From: Tubiluchus corallicola
Taxonomy: Eukaryota > Priapulida > Priapulimorpha > Priapulimorphida > Tubiluchidae
DNA length: 64,000 nt
Reading direction: 5' to 3'
Assembly: GCA_030141605.1 (NCBI GenBank)
Contig: JAQGDQ010000905.1
Coordinates: forward strand, 17,774 to 81,773
Position 1 is the first letter of the stretch, and the number at the start of each line of letters is the position of its first letter. The notes under the pieces are model-generated. The model saw only the letters and a list, made by a program, of their open reading frames with translations. It was not told the origin of the DNA and ran no database searches. Below, piece by piece: positions 33,890-44,236 of this stretch. Both the position numbers and the translations under genes were made by a program.

Positions 33890-35885
33890 ATTTCTAGATG
33901 GAATGTGATAGTATATTGTTAATTTGTAGGGATTATGTATTTACGCTTAGTATGATAGCTAATAGTAACTTTTGTTTTATTATAAATGTAGTAACTGTGA
34001 GGTGCTTATTCCATGTTGTTCAATTTTTTTATTAGAATTTGTTCTTTTATTAGGAACGGGATCGTCAGAGAAATTGTTGTCGAAGTTGTTGAAGGATTTG
34101 AGGTTGGGAGGTATTCGAGGTTCCGAGAATTCATCGTCAAGGGGTTTGGGTGGGAGGTCGTCGAAGCAGGTTAGCAATGAGGTTGGTGATAAGGAGAATG
34201 TGGCAGGTATTGAGTTTGATTATTTTAATAAGGAAAGTCATGCAGAGAAGGTTGTGACATGGAAGACAGCATCAAAGGCAGTCCGGGAATGTTTATCAGT
34301 TGAAAAACACACTCAAGTTGTTTCTAAAGTAAAGGGTTTGCAAAAGATGGGCTTATCTAGTGTAGCAGTAGGTGTTAGTGGTGGCAAACGTTCTTCTTCT
34401 TCTTCTTCTGTGTGCTCTTCCTTGGCATTTTCTGGGGAGTATGTAAGTAGTAAAAAGATTGTCTAAATTTAATTCCAAGACAGGTTCATTAGAGTTAAAA
34501 CCGAAGAATCCTGCAGTTTCTTATGATGATCAAAATGAAATTGTGCTTTGTGATGAAGGTAGTTTAGCATGTTGCCAAGAGGGGAGGGTAGTAAGAAGGG
34601 GGAAAGTAGTTTGCATAATTCTAGGTTTGTATGCGTGGTTGGTGGTTCATCTGCAGATAAGGATGTACAAACGGAGGCAATATTAGAGTATGATTCAAAG
34701 ATTGGTTCAATTTTATGTGTTGTGAAGACTTTTTGAAGGAGTAGCCTATTGGGAGTAAAACACGAGAAGGAGGTTAGGGATATATACACACTCTGGTGGT
34801 CAGAAAATAGAAAATTATCTTATAAAAAAGCTGCAGACAAACATGTAGAGCAGACAGAGAGGTCAAGGTGGACTTGGCAGGTGAAACCTAAGCATTATAG
34901 CCCTAGTAGAGAGAGTTTGGCTTTCTTAGATAAAACAGTGTCATGATTTAAAGGAAGATGCATCTGACTTATTTAATCTTTTTGATTTGGTGATTCATGG
35001 CATTTGATTCGTGGTATTTTGCATAAGATGGAGACACTGGGTGGCAGGCATATGAAGATTTCTTGTTTCAGTTCTAGCACATCAAAACAGGCGGAGGAGT
35101 TTGCTCAATTAAGTCGCGGTTATAGTTGCACTTTTGATTCATTGTTAGTTGAGATTAGGAACTTGATTTCTTTAACAAAAGCAGGGAGGTGCAAGGGTTA
35201 GAGGGGGAAGGTTAGATAAAAAATGAATTAATTAAATGACTACACTACATGTATGTTAATTTTGTGATTCTTTATATAATTTTGGGTATCTGAAGTCTTG
35301 CGTATATGACTTAACTTCCGTTTTTTTTTTAAAACATTTTGGGGTTGCTTTAATGTTTGCTTTTGTGATTTTTTCACGACATTTGGGTATTTTAGTTTGA
35401 TGTGTGTGATTTCGTTTGTATTTTTATTGATGAAATTCACATTGGTTTAGATTCTTTACAGTTTTGAGCTGCATGTCTTCACATTATTTTTTGTTTTTTT
35501 TTTGTTGTTTTAATTCTACTGCATAAGATTTTGCTTGAGGTATTATTGATGGAAATGATGCTTATGATGGTTTAATTTTCAAGATTTGGTTATATTTCGC
35601 ATTATTTTTTCTGATTTTTTTGTATGACTTTTTTGTCATTTTAAATTGTTGTGCATAAAATTTAGCTTGTGGTATTGTTGACAGAAATGACGCTTGTGAT
35701 CGGTTTGATTTTTTAGGATTTGGGTATTTTTTATATTACTTCTTTGTGAGTTCTTGTATTTGATTATTTAAATTTGATGTGTGTTTCATTTGCATTACTG
35801 TGGATATAAATAATTGCTTATAATTGCTTTTAAATAAAATTTTTTAAAGAGTCTGCTAAACCCATTGGGCTGCCTTCGGATTTAC
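33890..35885 (+). mobile_element. Penelope-like element family, copy 1 (ORF1 part only)
   Basis: Contains the family's ORF1 in broken frames (33972-34466, 34459-34686, 34749-34946, 35004-35201). Segments such as FNSKTGSLELKPKNPAVSYD and KQAEEFAQLSRGYSCTFDSL match copies 2 or 3. Non-coding T-rich sequence follows, up to the block aagagtctgctaaaccca that corresponds to the start of ORF2 in copy 2. The RT region is absent. Confidence 0.8.
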
Positions 35886-35899
35886 GGTGCTATTGCAGG

Positions 35900-36235
35900 G
35901 TTAAGTAAAAAACTTTCGGTATTTGAAGATATAATCTATGATATGGTACTGCAGGGCTGTGATGAGATGAAGTGTAATACTGGCAGGGGAAAACAGCGGA
36001 CTTCGCAGGTGTGCGTGTGAACGTGGCTTTATCTAGCACAGACTCGTATTCTGACCTTGTGTTAGTAAAAGCCACTAGTCACGTGCACACCTGAGCTTAT
36101 AAAAAGGGAAGGTCTGCTGTAGATCCTTGTCAGTGGTCGTCTCATCTCAGCTCTGTTCACTTCTCACAGGCTTTGCTCTATTCTATTCTGTTCGGTAAGC
36201 TATTTGGAATATTTTTGTAATAAACTGTCATTTTG
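35900..36235 (+). promoter_or_regulatory. LTR-like promoter (TATA, initiator, poly(A) signal)
   Basis: A TATA box (cttataaaaag, about 36096) is followed 32 bp later by a TCAGT initiator (36130-36134) and, at about 36220, an aataaa signal. TATA, a short R-like region and a poly(A) signal within 130 bp is how LTRs are built. The ends were not defined. Confidence 0.4.
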
Positions 36236-36284
36236 ATTTTATTATTCATTTTGGTTTTGGTTTGGCATTGACTTAGTTGAGACA

Positions 36285-36530
36285 TGCCGCACGGTGTAGA
36301 CCGCGGTGCCATCCGTCCTGCGACCGTTGAAAGTGGACAGCAGTCCAATATAATGCTGCGGGGTCTGCTTTTAAAGCAGATCGAACTAAATTGGAAATAC
36401 TTTGCGGTCTTCCACCGCTCCACATTGAATTAAATGTAATTGTTGTTAAATCTTGTCTCAAGATGTTATGTCAGAATGCTGATGATTTAGTTAAACAAAA
36501 GATTCTGCAGTATACCATATACTGACTGAC
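36285..36530 (+). pseudogene. Probable LINE C-terminal fragment
   Basis: One frame reads LEILCGLPPLHIELNVIVVK followed by CQNADDLVKQKIL, resembling the region after the RT in several LINE clades (GxPPxxI motif). Short and without catalytic residues. Confidence 0.35.
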
Positions 36531-36856
36531 TGACATGTTATGAGAGACTCGACTTCATTTTATCTGAAGCAAATAAAAACATTTTCTGCTAATCCAACGT
36601 CAAAAAGATAATTAACTGCTATAATGAAAATGTATAATAATATTATGAAATATGAAGAAATCAAACTTACATCTTTGCCGCATCTTACTAACTTGCTAAA
36701 GAGAACTCGACTGACAAAATTTTGTTATAAAGCGACACAACGTACTGAACAAGAATGGCTTCTTTCCTATCCTTTCTGTAAAATGAGGCCAATGGCCTAT
36801 TTCCTGTGCTAGCTCACCTGTCTATCAACAGCCTAAATTTGCAATAAACAAACACA

Positions 36857-36978
36857 AGGAGGCACCACATGCTTATATCCAAAACAGCTACTTTCGGTGA
36901 CATATAAAACTCTCAATACACCACATGCTTATATCCAAAACAGTTACTTTCGGTGACGTATAAAGCTCTCAATACATG
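36857..36978. repeat. 54-bp direct repeat, two copies
   Basis: accacatgcttatatccaaa, acagctactttcggtgac and ctctcaatac recur once, with few differences. Confidence 0.9.
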
Positions 36979-37110
36979 GAGCACATCCATGGAATAAGCA
37001 GTCAATCAGTTTACATCATGGTCATCACCAGAGAGAATAAAGCGTTGATAAAGATTTGTTGCCTAGCCGGAATGACCTGAAGCTCGAATTCTGGTTAGCT
37101 TAACTAATCA

Positions 37111-37243
37111 GCCTTGTTACAACTTTTACTTGGTTGCCCCTCTCATCGGGACCGGTTTGAAGACCTCACTAAATCATTCAATCGGTAGGAGCAACGGGCG
37201 GTGTGCACAAAGGGCAGGGACGTAATCAACACGAGCTTATGAC
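37111..37243 (-). rRNA. 18S rRNA 3'-end fragment, displaced pseudogene
   Basis: The plus strand carries the reverse complement of the conserved 3' minor domain of eukaryotic 18S rRNA: ccttgttacaacttttactt, gacctcactaaatcattcaa, tcggtaggagcaacgggcgg, acaaagggcagggacgtaat, gagcttatgac. Several universally conserved positions differ (gtagtagcgac is gtaggagcaac here) and the intervening segment is shortened. Both flanks leave rRNA abruptly. It is an isolated fragment, not a working rDNA unit. Confidence 0.88.
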
Positions 37244-37249
37244 TATTAG

Positions 37250-37785
37250 TATAATCAGTCAGTATTCTGTGGTATGGTAGTGCACATCCGACAAGAAGGC
37301 ATATTTATAGAAATATTATGTATACACATGCGCAGACTGTGAGACACTTTTTAAAACTTGTCTGGAATGAAAACTTCCGTACTACAGGTCTTGAAGAAGT
37401 TCCTGAAAATATGTTAAAGCTCTGGATTATGTTTGTTGTACCTGGTCAAATAAATTTAGGCATGTTATGCAATTTCGAGGAGAAAATGTCGAAATGCAGA
37501 ATGTAAGCCATTGACAATGCCTTCGGAGACTGGTGTGGTATGGTTAGTTTTGGTTAGTGTGTCCTCTTTCCTGTGTATAAGGTTCTATCATAGGAACAAG
37601 AGCTGACGACGCTAAGTTTTGTCACTTGAAATGGACCCGCTCGAAGCCTCGCCTGGTGTAAAAGCACAGGACCAGTAATGTACAGTCTGCTTGAACGACT
37701 AGGTAAGACAGGATGTTTCTTTGGTGTGTGATGTGTTAATGTTATTATATTACTGTTACAACAAGCACTGTTATTCTTTTTTCAC
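37250..37785. other. No gene recognised
   Basis: Unique DNA; a 62-codon open frame at 37318-37506 has no supporting signals. Confidence 0.4.
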
Positions 37786-37791
37786 TGTGTA

Positions 37792-38272
37792 TGTGTATAT
37801 TTTTAGGTGCTGCCATCTATGAACTAATCCTTTTACATTTTACTAGCTAAACTCACCCCTAGTATGATTGTACGGTCCAGTGAATATTCACTGGATCTCT
37901 CCCTATTTTACAGTAATGGTTTTTGTGAAGCCAAGTTTGCACAATTACCTATACCTATATATACTGACTGGATTTACTTTCTAGTCGCTGTCTCACTCTC
38001 AATGCAGTGCAGAAGTCGTGTTACACAACTGTCTCACTACACAGCTGTCTAACGCGCACTCTCAGTGCAGTGCAGCAGTCGTGATACTCATGTCACTTAC
38101 TGTCTAACTCTCAGTGATCAGTGCAGGACACTCTTGTTCTCAGTGTTCAGTGTAGCAGTCATTCTACATATGTGCATGTAGTCTAATAAACACTTTTCAG
38201 TTTTGTGCAGATATGTAGTATAGTGTTTTATTCTTTTGTGATTCATCTACGACCTCAAACATGACTTTCACA
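37792..38272 (+). mobile_element. BEL/Pao solo LTR, 481 bp, with 5-bp target duplication
   Basis: Starts TGTGTATAT, ends TTTCACA, and is flanked by GTGTA on both sides (37787-37791 and 38273-38277). It aligns with the LTR at 32002-32409 but is longer, because a ctctcagtgcagtgcagcag-type segment is repeated inside it. No internal region remains, consistent with LTR-LTR recombination. Confidence 0.88.
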
Positions 38273-38351
38273 GTGTATGCGGCACATTTGCCTTGAAAGC
38301 AGGAGTGAGAGTGAAAGGAGTGAAACAGAAAAGCAAAAGCTGAAAATGTAG

Positions 38352-38421
38352 ACAAGAATGACAGACAGTGATTCAAGTTCTGAATTTGAGCTACCAGGTA
38401 ATCCAGCTTTTGCAACTTCAA
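38352..38421 (+). other. Possible short first exon downstream of the solo LTR
   Basis: An ATG at about 38358 opens MTDSDSSSEFELPGNPAFAT and meets a GTATAA donor-like site after acttcaag. Splice partners are unknown. The acidic, Ser-rich N-terminus is plausible but the evidence is thin. Confidence 0.2.
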
Positions 38422-38654
38422 GGTATAAAAAATAAACGCTATTTTTCATATAGGAGTGGAAAAAGTAATAAGCAACACGAGTGTTACTTTGTTTCTTCCT
38501 TTTTATAAATTTCTCACCATATCATAAGTTGGCGATTTTGTTCACTGTGTAGGACCTGAATTCAACCTGCAGTGTCAGTTTGTAATTTTGTATAATGCCT
38601 GTTAGCGTCACTGCAATGTAATGTTTTTCAATGCGGTGAAAAAGTGAAAAACGG

Positions 38655-39912
38655 CAAAGGTGAAATCATAACACTGTATGAAAACAGTACACAAAAGGTT
38701 TACACCAACATTGAGCAAGTGACCAGCCACCTAAAGCCTGGTGAAATCATAACACTGTATGAAAGCAGTGCACAAAAGATTTACATCAACATTGACCAAG
38801 TGACCAGCCACCTAAAGCCTGGTGAAATCATAACACTGTATGAAAACAGTACACAAAAGGTTTAAATCGACATTGACCAAGTGACCAGCCACCTAAAGCC
38901 TAGTGAAATCATAACACTGTATGAAAACAGTACACAAAGGTTTACATCAACATTGAGCAAGTGACCAGCCACCTAAAGCCTGGTGAAATCATAACACTGT
39001 ATGAAAGCAGTGCACAAAAGGTTTACATCAACATTGAGCAAGTGACCAGCCACCTAAAGCCTGGTGAAATCATAACACTGTATGAAAGCAGTGCACAAAA
39101 GATTTACATCAACATTGACCAAGTGACCAGCCACCTAAAGCCAGGTGAAATCATAACACTGTATGAAAGCAGTACACAAAAGGTTTACATCGACATTGAC
39201 CAAGTGACCAGCCACCTAAAGACTGGTGAAATCATAACACAGTATGAAAGCAGTACACAAAAGGTTTACATTAACATTGACCAAGTGACCAGCCACCTAA
39301 AGCCTGGTGAAATCATAACACTGTATGAAAACAGTACACAAAAGGTTTACATCGACATTGACCAAGTGACCAGCCACCTAAAGCCTGGTGAAATCATAAC
39401 ACTGTATGAAAGCAGTACACAAAAGGTTTACATCGACATTGACCAAGTGACCAGCCACCTAAAGCCTGGTGAAATCATAACACTGTATGAAAACAGTACA
39501 CAAAAGGTTTACATCGACATTGACCAAGTGACCAGCCACCTAAAGCCTGGTGAAATCATAACACTGTATGAAAGCAGTACACAAAAGGTTTACATGGACA
39601 TTGAGCAAGTGACCAGCCACCTAAAGCCTGGTGAAATCATAACACTGTATGAAAGCAGTACACAAAAGGTTTACATCGACATTGACCAAGTGACCAGCCA
39701 CCCAAAGCCTGGTGAACTCATAACACTGTATGAAAGCAGTACACAAAAGGTTTACATCGACATTGACCAAGTGACCAGCCACCTAAAGCCTGGTGAAATC
39801 ATAACACTGTATGAAAGCAGTACACAAAAGGTTTACATCGACATTGACCAAGTGACCAGCCACCTAAAACCTGGTGAAATCATAACACTGTATGAAAACA
39901 GTGCACAAAAGG
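38655..39912. repeat. 81-bp minisatellite with one long open frame, about 15-16 copies
   Basis: The 81-bp unit encodes, in one plus frame, a 27-residue repeat GEIITLYESSTQKVYIDIDQ plus VTSHLKP. The frame is open for about 340 codons (38961-39989) but is broken upstream by a TAA at 38862 and a one-base deletion near 38937. Unit differences are mostly replacement changes (S/N, T/A, D/N, V/I). That pattern fits neutral minisatellite drift better than a selected protein. Confidence 0.93.
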
Positions 39913-39989
39913 TATATATATGTATAAATATGTCACTTACTGTACCGAGTACACAATTGTGGTATTTAATTGTCAGTCTACTACACTAA

Positions 39990-40282
39990 AGTACTGATTT
40001 AGTCTATGCTGCCATTTACACTCTAATTGTACAAAGTTTGTCAGAGAGAGACTTTTTGTTTCTAAATATTGTTTCCCATTGCTTTTAGAGATAGTCATTA
40101 ATCAGAGTAATTAGGTTTTATGTTAATCTCATATTATTAATTTCATGTTTTAATTCTGGTTCTAACTCTCTTATTCATATTTAAATAGAGAAAAATTATA
40201 ACACAGCTTTCTGTTAACCAATAATCTTTATTCTGCTATCAAAGAAGCCAAGTAGACTTTGATTTTGGTTTAACTAGTAGTC
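39990..40282. other. No gene recognised
   Basis: Unique AT-rich DNA. A ctatgctgccatttacac motif at 40007 resembles the LTR-like gctgccatct word. Confidence 0.4.
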
Positions 40283-40543
40283 TGTAGAGTATAGCAGACC
40301 TTTCCATTTATGGTTTGTATGCATGAATGTCATGTACCTTCCAATAGGAACTTGTATGTCTGGTCATGTGATTACAGCTTTATTCTCTCAGGAATGCAAG
40401 TTCCAGTTGATCTAGAGACAGCATTGAGAAAGGATGCAAATTTTCTACTGTAAAATATCATATGGCTAACTTTATGACTGTTTGTTCAATTTATGGTCTG
40501 TGAACATTGTAGTTTTACAATAAAATGATTGTAAATTTCTACA
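40283..40543 (+). mobile_element. LTR candidate with tRNA-like primer-binding site
   Basis: Begins TGTAGAG and ends TTTCTACA, so TGTAGA/TCTACA form short inverted ends. An aataaa lies 20-25 bp from the end. Two bases on, TGGTGTTGAAACCCGGG complements a plausible tRNA 3' end including CCA. A remnant of the same 3' part recurs at 40727-40775 followed by tctggtg. No gag or pol remains between them. Confidence 0.55.
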
Positions 40544-40726
40544 TCTGGTGTTGAAACCCGGGAAGTTCTGAGGATCAAAAGACAGCAATGTTAAAGGTTA
40601 TGTTCTTGAGTGCAAGGTTTTCTCAGTAAATTGTTTGTTGCTTTTAAGCCACTGTGTGTGGAGAGAATTTTTATGGCAATGAAACAAGTTATACAGTTAT
40701 ACAGTTATTCTACATTCCACCATCAT

Positions 40727-40777
40727 CTGTGAATGTTGTATACGTTTTACAATAAAATGATTGCAAATTTCTACATC
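40727..40777 (+). mobile_element. Second remnant of the same LTR end
   Basis: tgtgaatgttgta, ttttacaataaaatgattg and aatttctacatctggtg repeat the terminal part of 40283-40543 with minor changes. Confidence 0.6.
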
Positions 40778-40952
40778 TGGTGCCCATTGTCCTCACACAT
40801 TTTTAAGTTTTGGAATAACAGCTTTCTAATATCCAAGACTAACACAGTTCTGTGTGTCATAATTATTGGTCATTCCAAATTACTGGTGAAAGCTGCTAGG
40901 TCAGTGAAGAGGATATAACAGTGTCTTTAAGGTTTGTCAAATTAATACACAA

Positions 40953-42480
40953 ATGAGCATAATTCTGAAACCTTAAGGAAACATGGGTAAATCTAATCCT
41001 AGCTAAAAATTCAAACACATTAGTATCTCATTCAACCTCCAATGTAGGAAAAGTTGAACACAATTGTATAAAAAAGTTTTTTTATCACAGGAAATTGCAG
41101 AGCAACAGGTGATGTATTGCAGTTACAGTAGAAAACAGAATATCTAAGCAAACTGTATTCCATCAACCATAAATAATAACTTATGAGGAGAACTGACTAG
41201 TTACTTAACAAAATGGAGCTACAAGCAGTGTCATAAATGCACTTTACAATGTACAGAGCAGCCCAAGCAGTGCTGACTCTGTAAACAGTTGCCAAGCCAT
41301 TTTCACACTGTTTAATCCTATAAAAAATCTAGCAACCATGGGATATCTGAAACAAGGGACTATCAGCTGTTCAGCAAAACAAAACAAAGGACTACCAGCT
41401 GTTCAGCAAAACAAAACAAAAGACTATCAGCTGTTCAGCAAAACAAAACAAAGGACCAACAGCTGTCCAGCAAAACAAAACAAAGGACTATCAGCTGTTC
41501 AGCAAAACAAAACAAAGGACTATCAGCTGTTCAGCAAAACAAAACAAAGGACCAACAGCTGTCCAGCAAAACAAAACAAAGGACTATCAGCTGTTCAGCA
41601 AAACAAAACAAAGGACTATCAGCTGTTCAGCAAAACAAAACAAAGGACCAACAGCTGTCCAGCAAAACAAAACAAAGGACTATCAGCTGTTCAGCAAAAC
41701 AAAACAAAGGACTATCAGCTGTTCAGCAAAACAAAACAAAGGACCAACAGCTGTCCAGCAAAACAAAACAAAGGACTATCAGCTGTTCAGCAAAACAAAA
41801 CAAAGGACTATCAGCTGTCCAGCAAAACAAAACAAAGGACTATCAGCTGTCCAGCAAAACAAAACAAAAGACTATTAGCTGTTCAGCAAAACAAAACAAA
41901 AGACTATCAGCTGTTCAGCAAAACAAAACAAAAGACTATCAGCTGTTCAGCAAAACATTACTGTGTTGTTTTGTCAGAGAGTCTGTAAGACTGTGAGAGT
42001 CTACAGAGCAACATGTCACATAATGTATTGGAAGCATGAAATGTGCTGTGCTGCCATTAAGTGCAGCAGTGTAGTATCTTCAGCAAGAAAGCAGTGTCAT
42101 AAACAACACTTTGCAGTGTACAGTGCAGTGCAAGTGGTGCTGACTGTAAAACCTTGCAAAGCTGTTTTTCACTTAACCCAAACAAATGTCTTGCAACAGC
42201 AAGTGAAACAATTGAAGCTATTCTGCTCTACTCTGATTAGGATGCTGAGGAAGCGGAACTAGATAAAGTTTTGGGACCGAAACTAGTGCTTTCTGTTTTG
42301 CTTCCATTCTGGTAAAGCTGTTCCTGTAAGCAATGGAAAAGTACTTGATTAAAGCCATGCGAAAAATTCATAAAATTTTCCGGAAATATCCTTGCAATTT
42401 TAAGCAATAAATCAGCTCTGCAAATGAGCATCCTCTTAACCCCTTCAGGACCGCACCATTCAAAATAGGTCTTATAACAC
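40953..42480. repeat. Duplicated block A, upstream of PLE copy 2
   Basis: Aligns with 47519-48900 along its length (gcataattctgaaaccttaa at the start, aatcagctctgcaaatgagc at the end), including a 32-bp array in the middle. Short open frames after the array (for example 41963-42262) are shared and drifting, so they are not called genes. Confidence 0.9.
41355..41958. repeat. 32-bp minisatellite, about 19 copies
   Basis: Unit ggactatcagctgttcagca plus aaacaaaacaaa, with ggaccaacagctgtccagc variants alternating in a three-unit pattern. Because 32 is not a multiple of three, an open frame cycles through all three readings over 96 bp and still lacks stops. It is a compositional artefact. Confidence 0.95.
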
Positions 42481-43359
42481 CCACGACCTTTTTGCTACTG
42501 TATATAACTAGATGATTCAAGAGCTAAGGCTTCACAAAGTTGAAAAAACTGATTTTTTTCTTATAAGTTTAAAGTATGGTACCAGCATGTGTATGGTGTC
42601 CACAAAATTGGCTGCATATGGTACATCATTGGGTAGAGAATTCATTGCACTATCATAACTGTATCATAACTGGGCACCTTGTTGACAGATGGCACTTCCA
42701 TGTTCATTAATGTAAAGGTTCTGTCACATAAGCGAATACCTTAGTTTCAATTAAAAAATTTCTTATTAGCAGCATAACGAACAATCCGATGTATTGCTAG
42801 ACTGGCAGTGTACTGCTATTTAACTAATATATTGCATTATTTCTACTATCATTTGACGAAAAATTAGACTGGCGAAATGATGAGCTGTGCCTTGGCGAAA
42901 ATGACCACACCCTCAAAATTTCAGATTAAAAAATATTGTGATCTGTGTATGGACACATGTTCAGAGACACAATGAGGAAAATGAGCAAATGATCTATACA
43001 GCTATAGACCAGCAAACAAAATAGGTAATGGAGTAATACAGATCCAGATACAGATTTTTCCAATCAAATGTAGATGATGGTAACTTGAAAAGGGACAAAA
43101 AAATGCCTACAGAAAAGGGTATTGTTTGTAGTGAGTATTCATATAGTCAGTAGTCTGAGATTGTGGTTGTTAGTGTGTTAGAATTGTTTTTGTTGGTGCT
43201 TGCTTTGATGAGTTTTCAAAAGTGGTAAAGTTTTCAACGTACTTTCTCATGTGCTTGTTATTGGTTAGGTAGCTAATGTTATGTAATGTAAGCTTTATTT
43301 TTTGTTTCAGTGGAGTTGTCATCTTGTTTTGTCTTTGTTGACACCAATTGTTATGGAGC
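42481..43359. other. Link between repeat R1 and PLE ORF1
   Basis: R1 copy 2 occupies about 42440-42560. The stretch acaatgaggaaaatgagcaa (42969) and the following 70 bp also occur at 49079, immediately before ORF1 of copy 3, so this link is probably part of the same repeated unit. No gene seen. Confidence 0.5.
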
Positions 43360-43501
43360 TTAACTCTTTAAAATAAGGTATTTCATTTTATTGCTTATTT
43401 TAATTTGGTTGATTTGATATCATTGTGAAGTGTTTGTTCGTGTGACTGTTTGTAGTTAAAGTAATTGTGAGGTTACATTATTGTGATGATGAATTTGTTC
43501 T

Positions 43502-44116
43502 TTAATTAGGGATGAGGAGTTGTTGTCTGGGCTGCTTAGGGATTTGAAGTCGGGAGGAGAACGGGATTCTGGGTTTTCCATGTCATCAGGAGTCGAAAGA
43601 GGATCATCGCGCAGGGTCCGTGGCGGGTTAGCTGACAAGGAGAATGGAACTGGTAACTTATTTAATTATTTCAATAAAGAGGGTCTCACAGGTCAAGTTG
43701 TGATGCAGAAGTCATCTTCTTTGTCGGTTCGGGAAAGTTTGTCAGTTAAAAGACATCCTAAAATTGTTTCGGCAAAGGATGGTTATCAAAATTTGGGTAC
43801 AGTTAGTGTAGTTGGTGCTAGTGGTAGCAAGCGTTCTCCTCCTTCTGTGTGTTCGTCTTCGGGATTTTTAGGTGAGAGAGCAGGTAACCAAAGGATAGTG
43901 TCTCGTTATAATTCTAAAACAGGTTCGTTGGAGTTAAGGCCGAAAAATCCTGCAATATCCTATGATGATCATAATGAAATTGTGTCATTTGATGAGGGTG
44001 GTTCAGTAGAAAAGCCAACGGGGGAGGTTAGTAAGAGGGGTGTGGGGAGTTTGCGCAAATCTGGGTTAGTTAGTAAGAGTAGGGCATTTTTCTTAATTAA
44101 TCTTAATTCTTCTTAG
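43502..44116 (+). pseudogene. PLE ORF1, truncated
   Basis: A polar, Ser/Gly/Lys-rich product of about 200 residues (LSGLLRDLKSGG near the start; KTGSLELRPKNPAISYDDHN near residue 135). Copies 1 and 3 show that the intact ORF1 is longer, with a C-terminal half carrying LTWQVKP-like and KQAEEFAQLSRGYSC-like segments that are deleted here. No zinc knuckle or known domain is recognised. An ORF1 is unusual for PLEs but has precedent. It is shared by three of the four copies. Confidence 0.6.
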
Positions 44117-44236
44117 CGATTTTTTTTTGCTATTCTATTTGATTGTTTTAATTTTGCATGTATGCTTTATTTTTGATGTTGTTGAGTAAATGTTGCTTAT
44201 AATTGTTTTAAACAAATTTTTTACATTTTTCACAGA

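Noticed and set aside
41338-41988. 216-codon QNKTKDYQLFSKTKQ-type frame
   Set aside because: The 32-bp unit lacks stops in all three plus frames, so the frame is compositional. The homologous array has drifted without conserving it.
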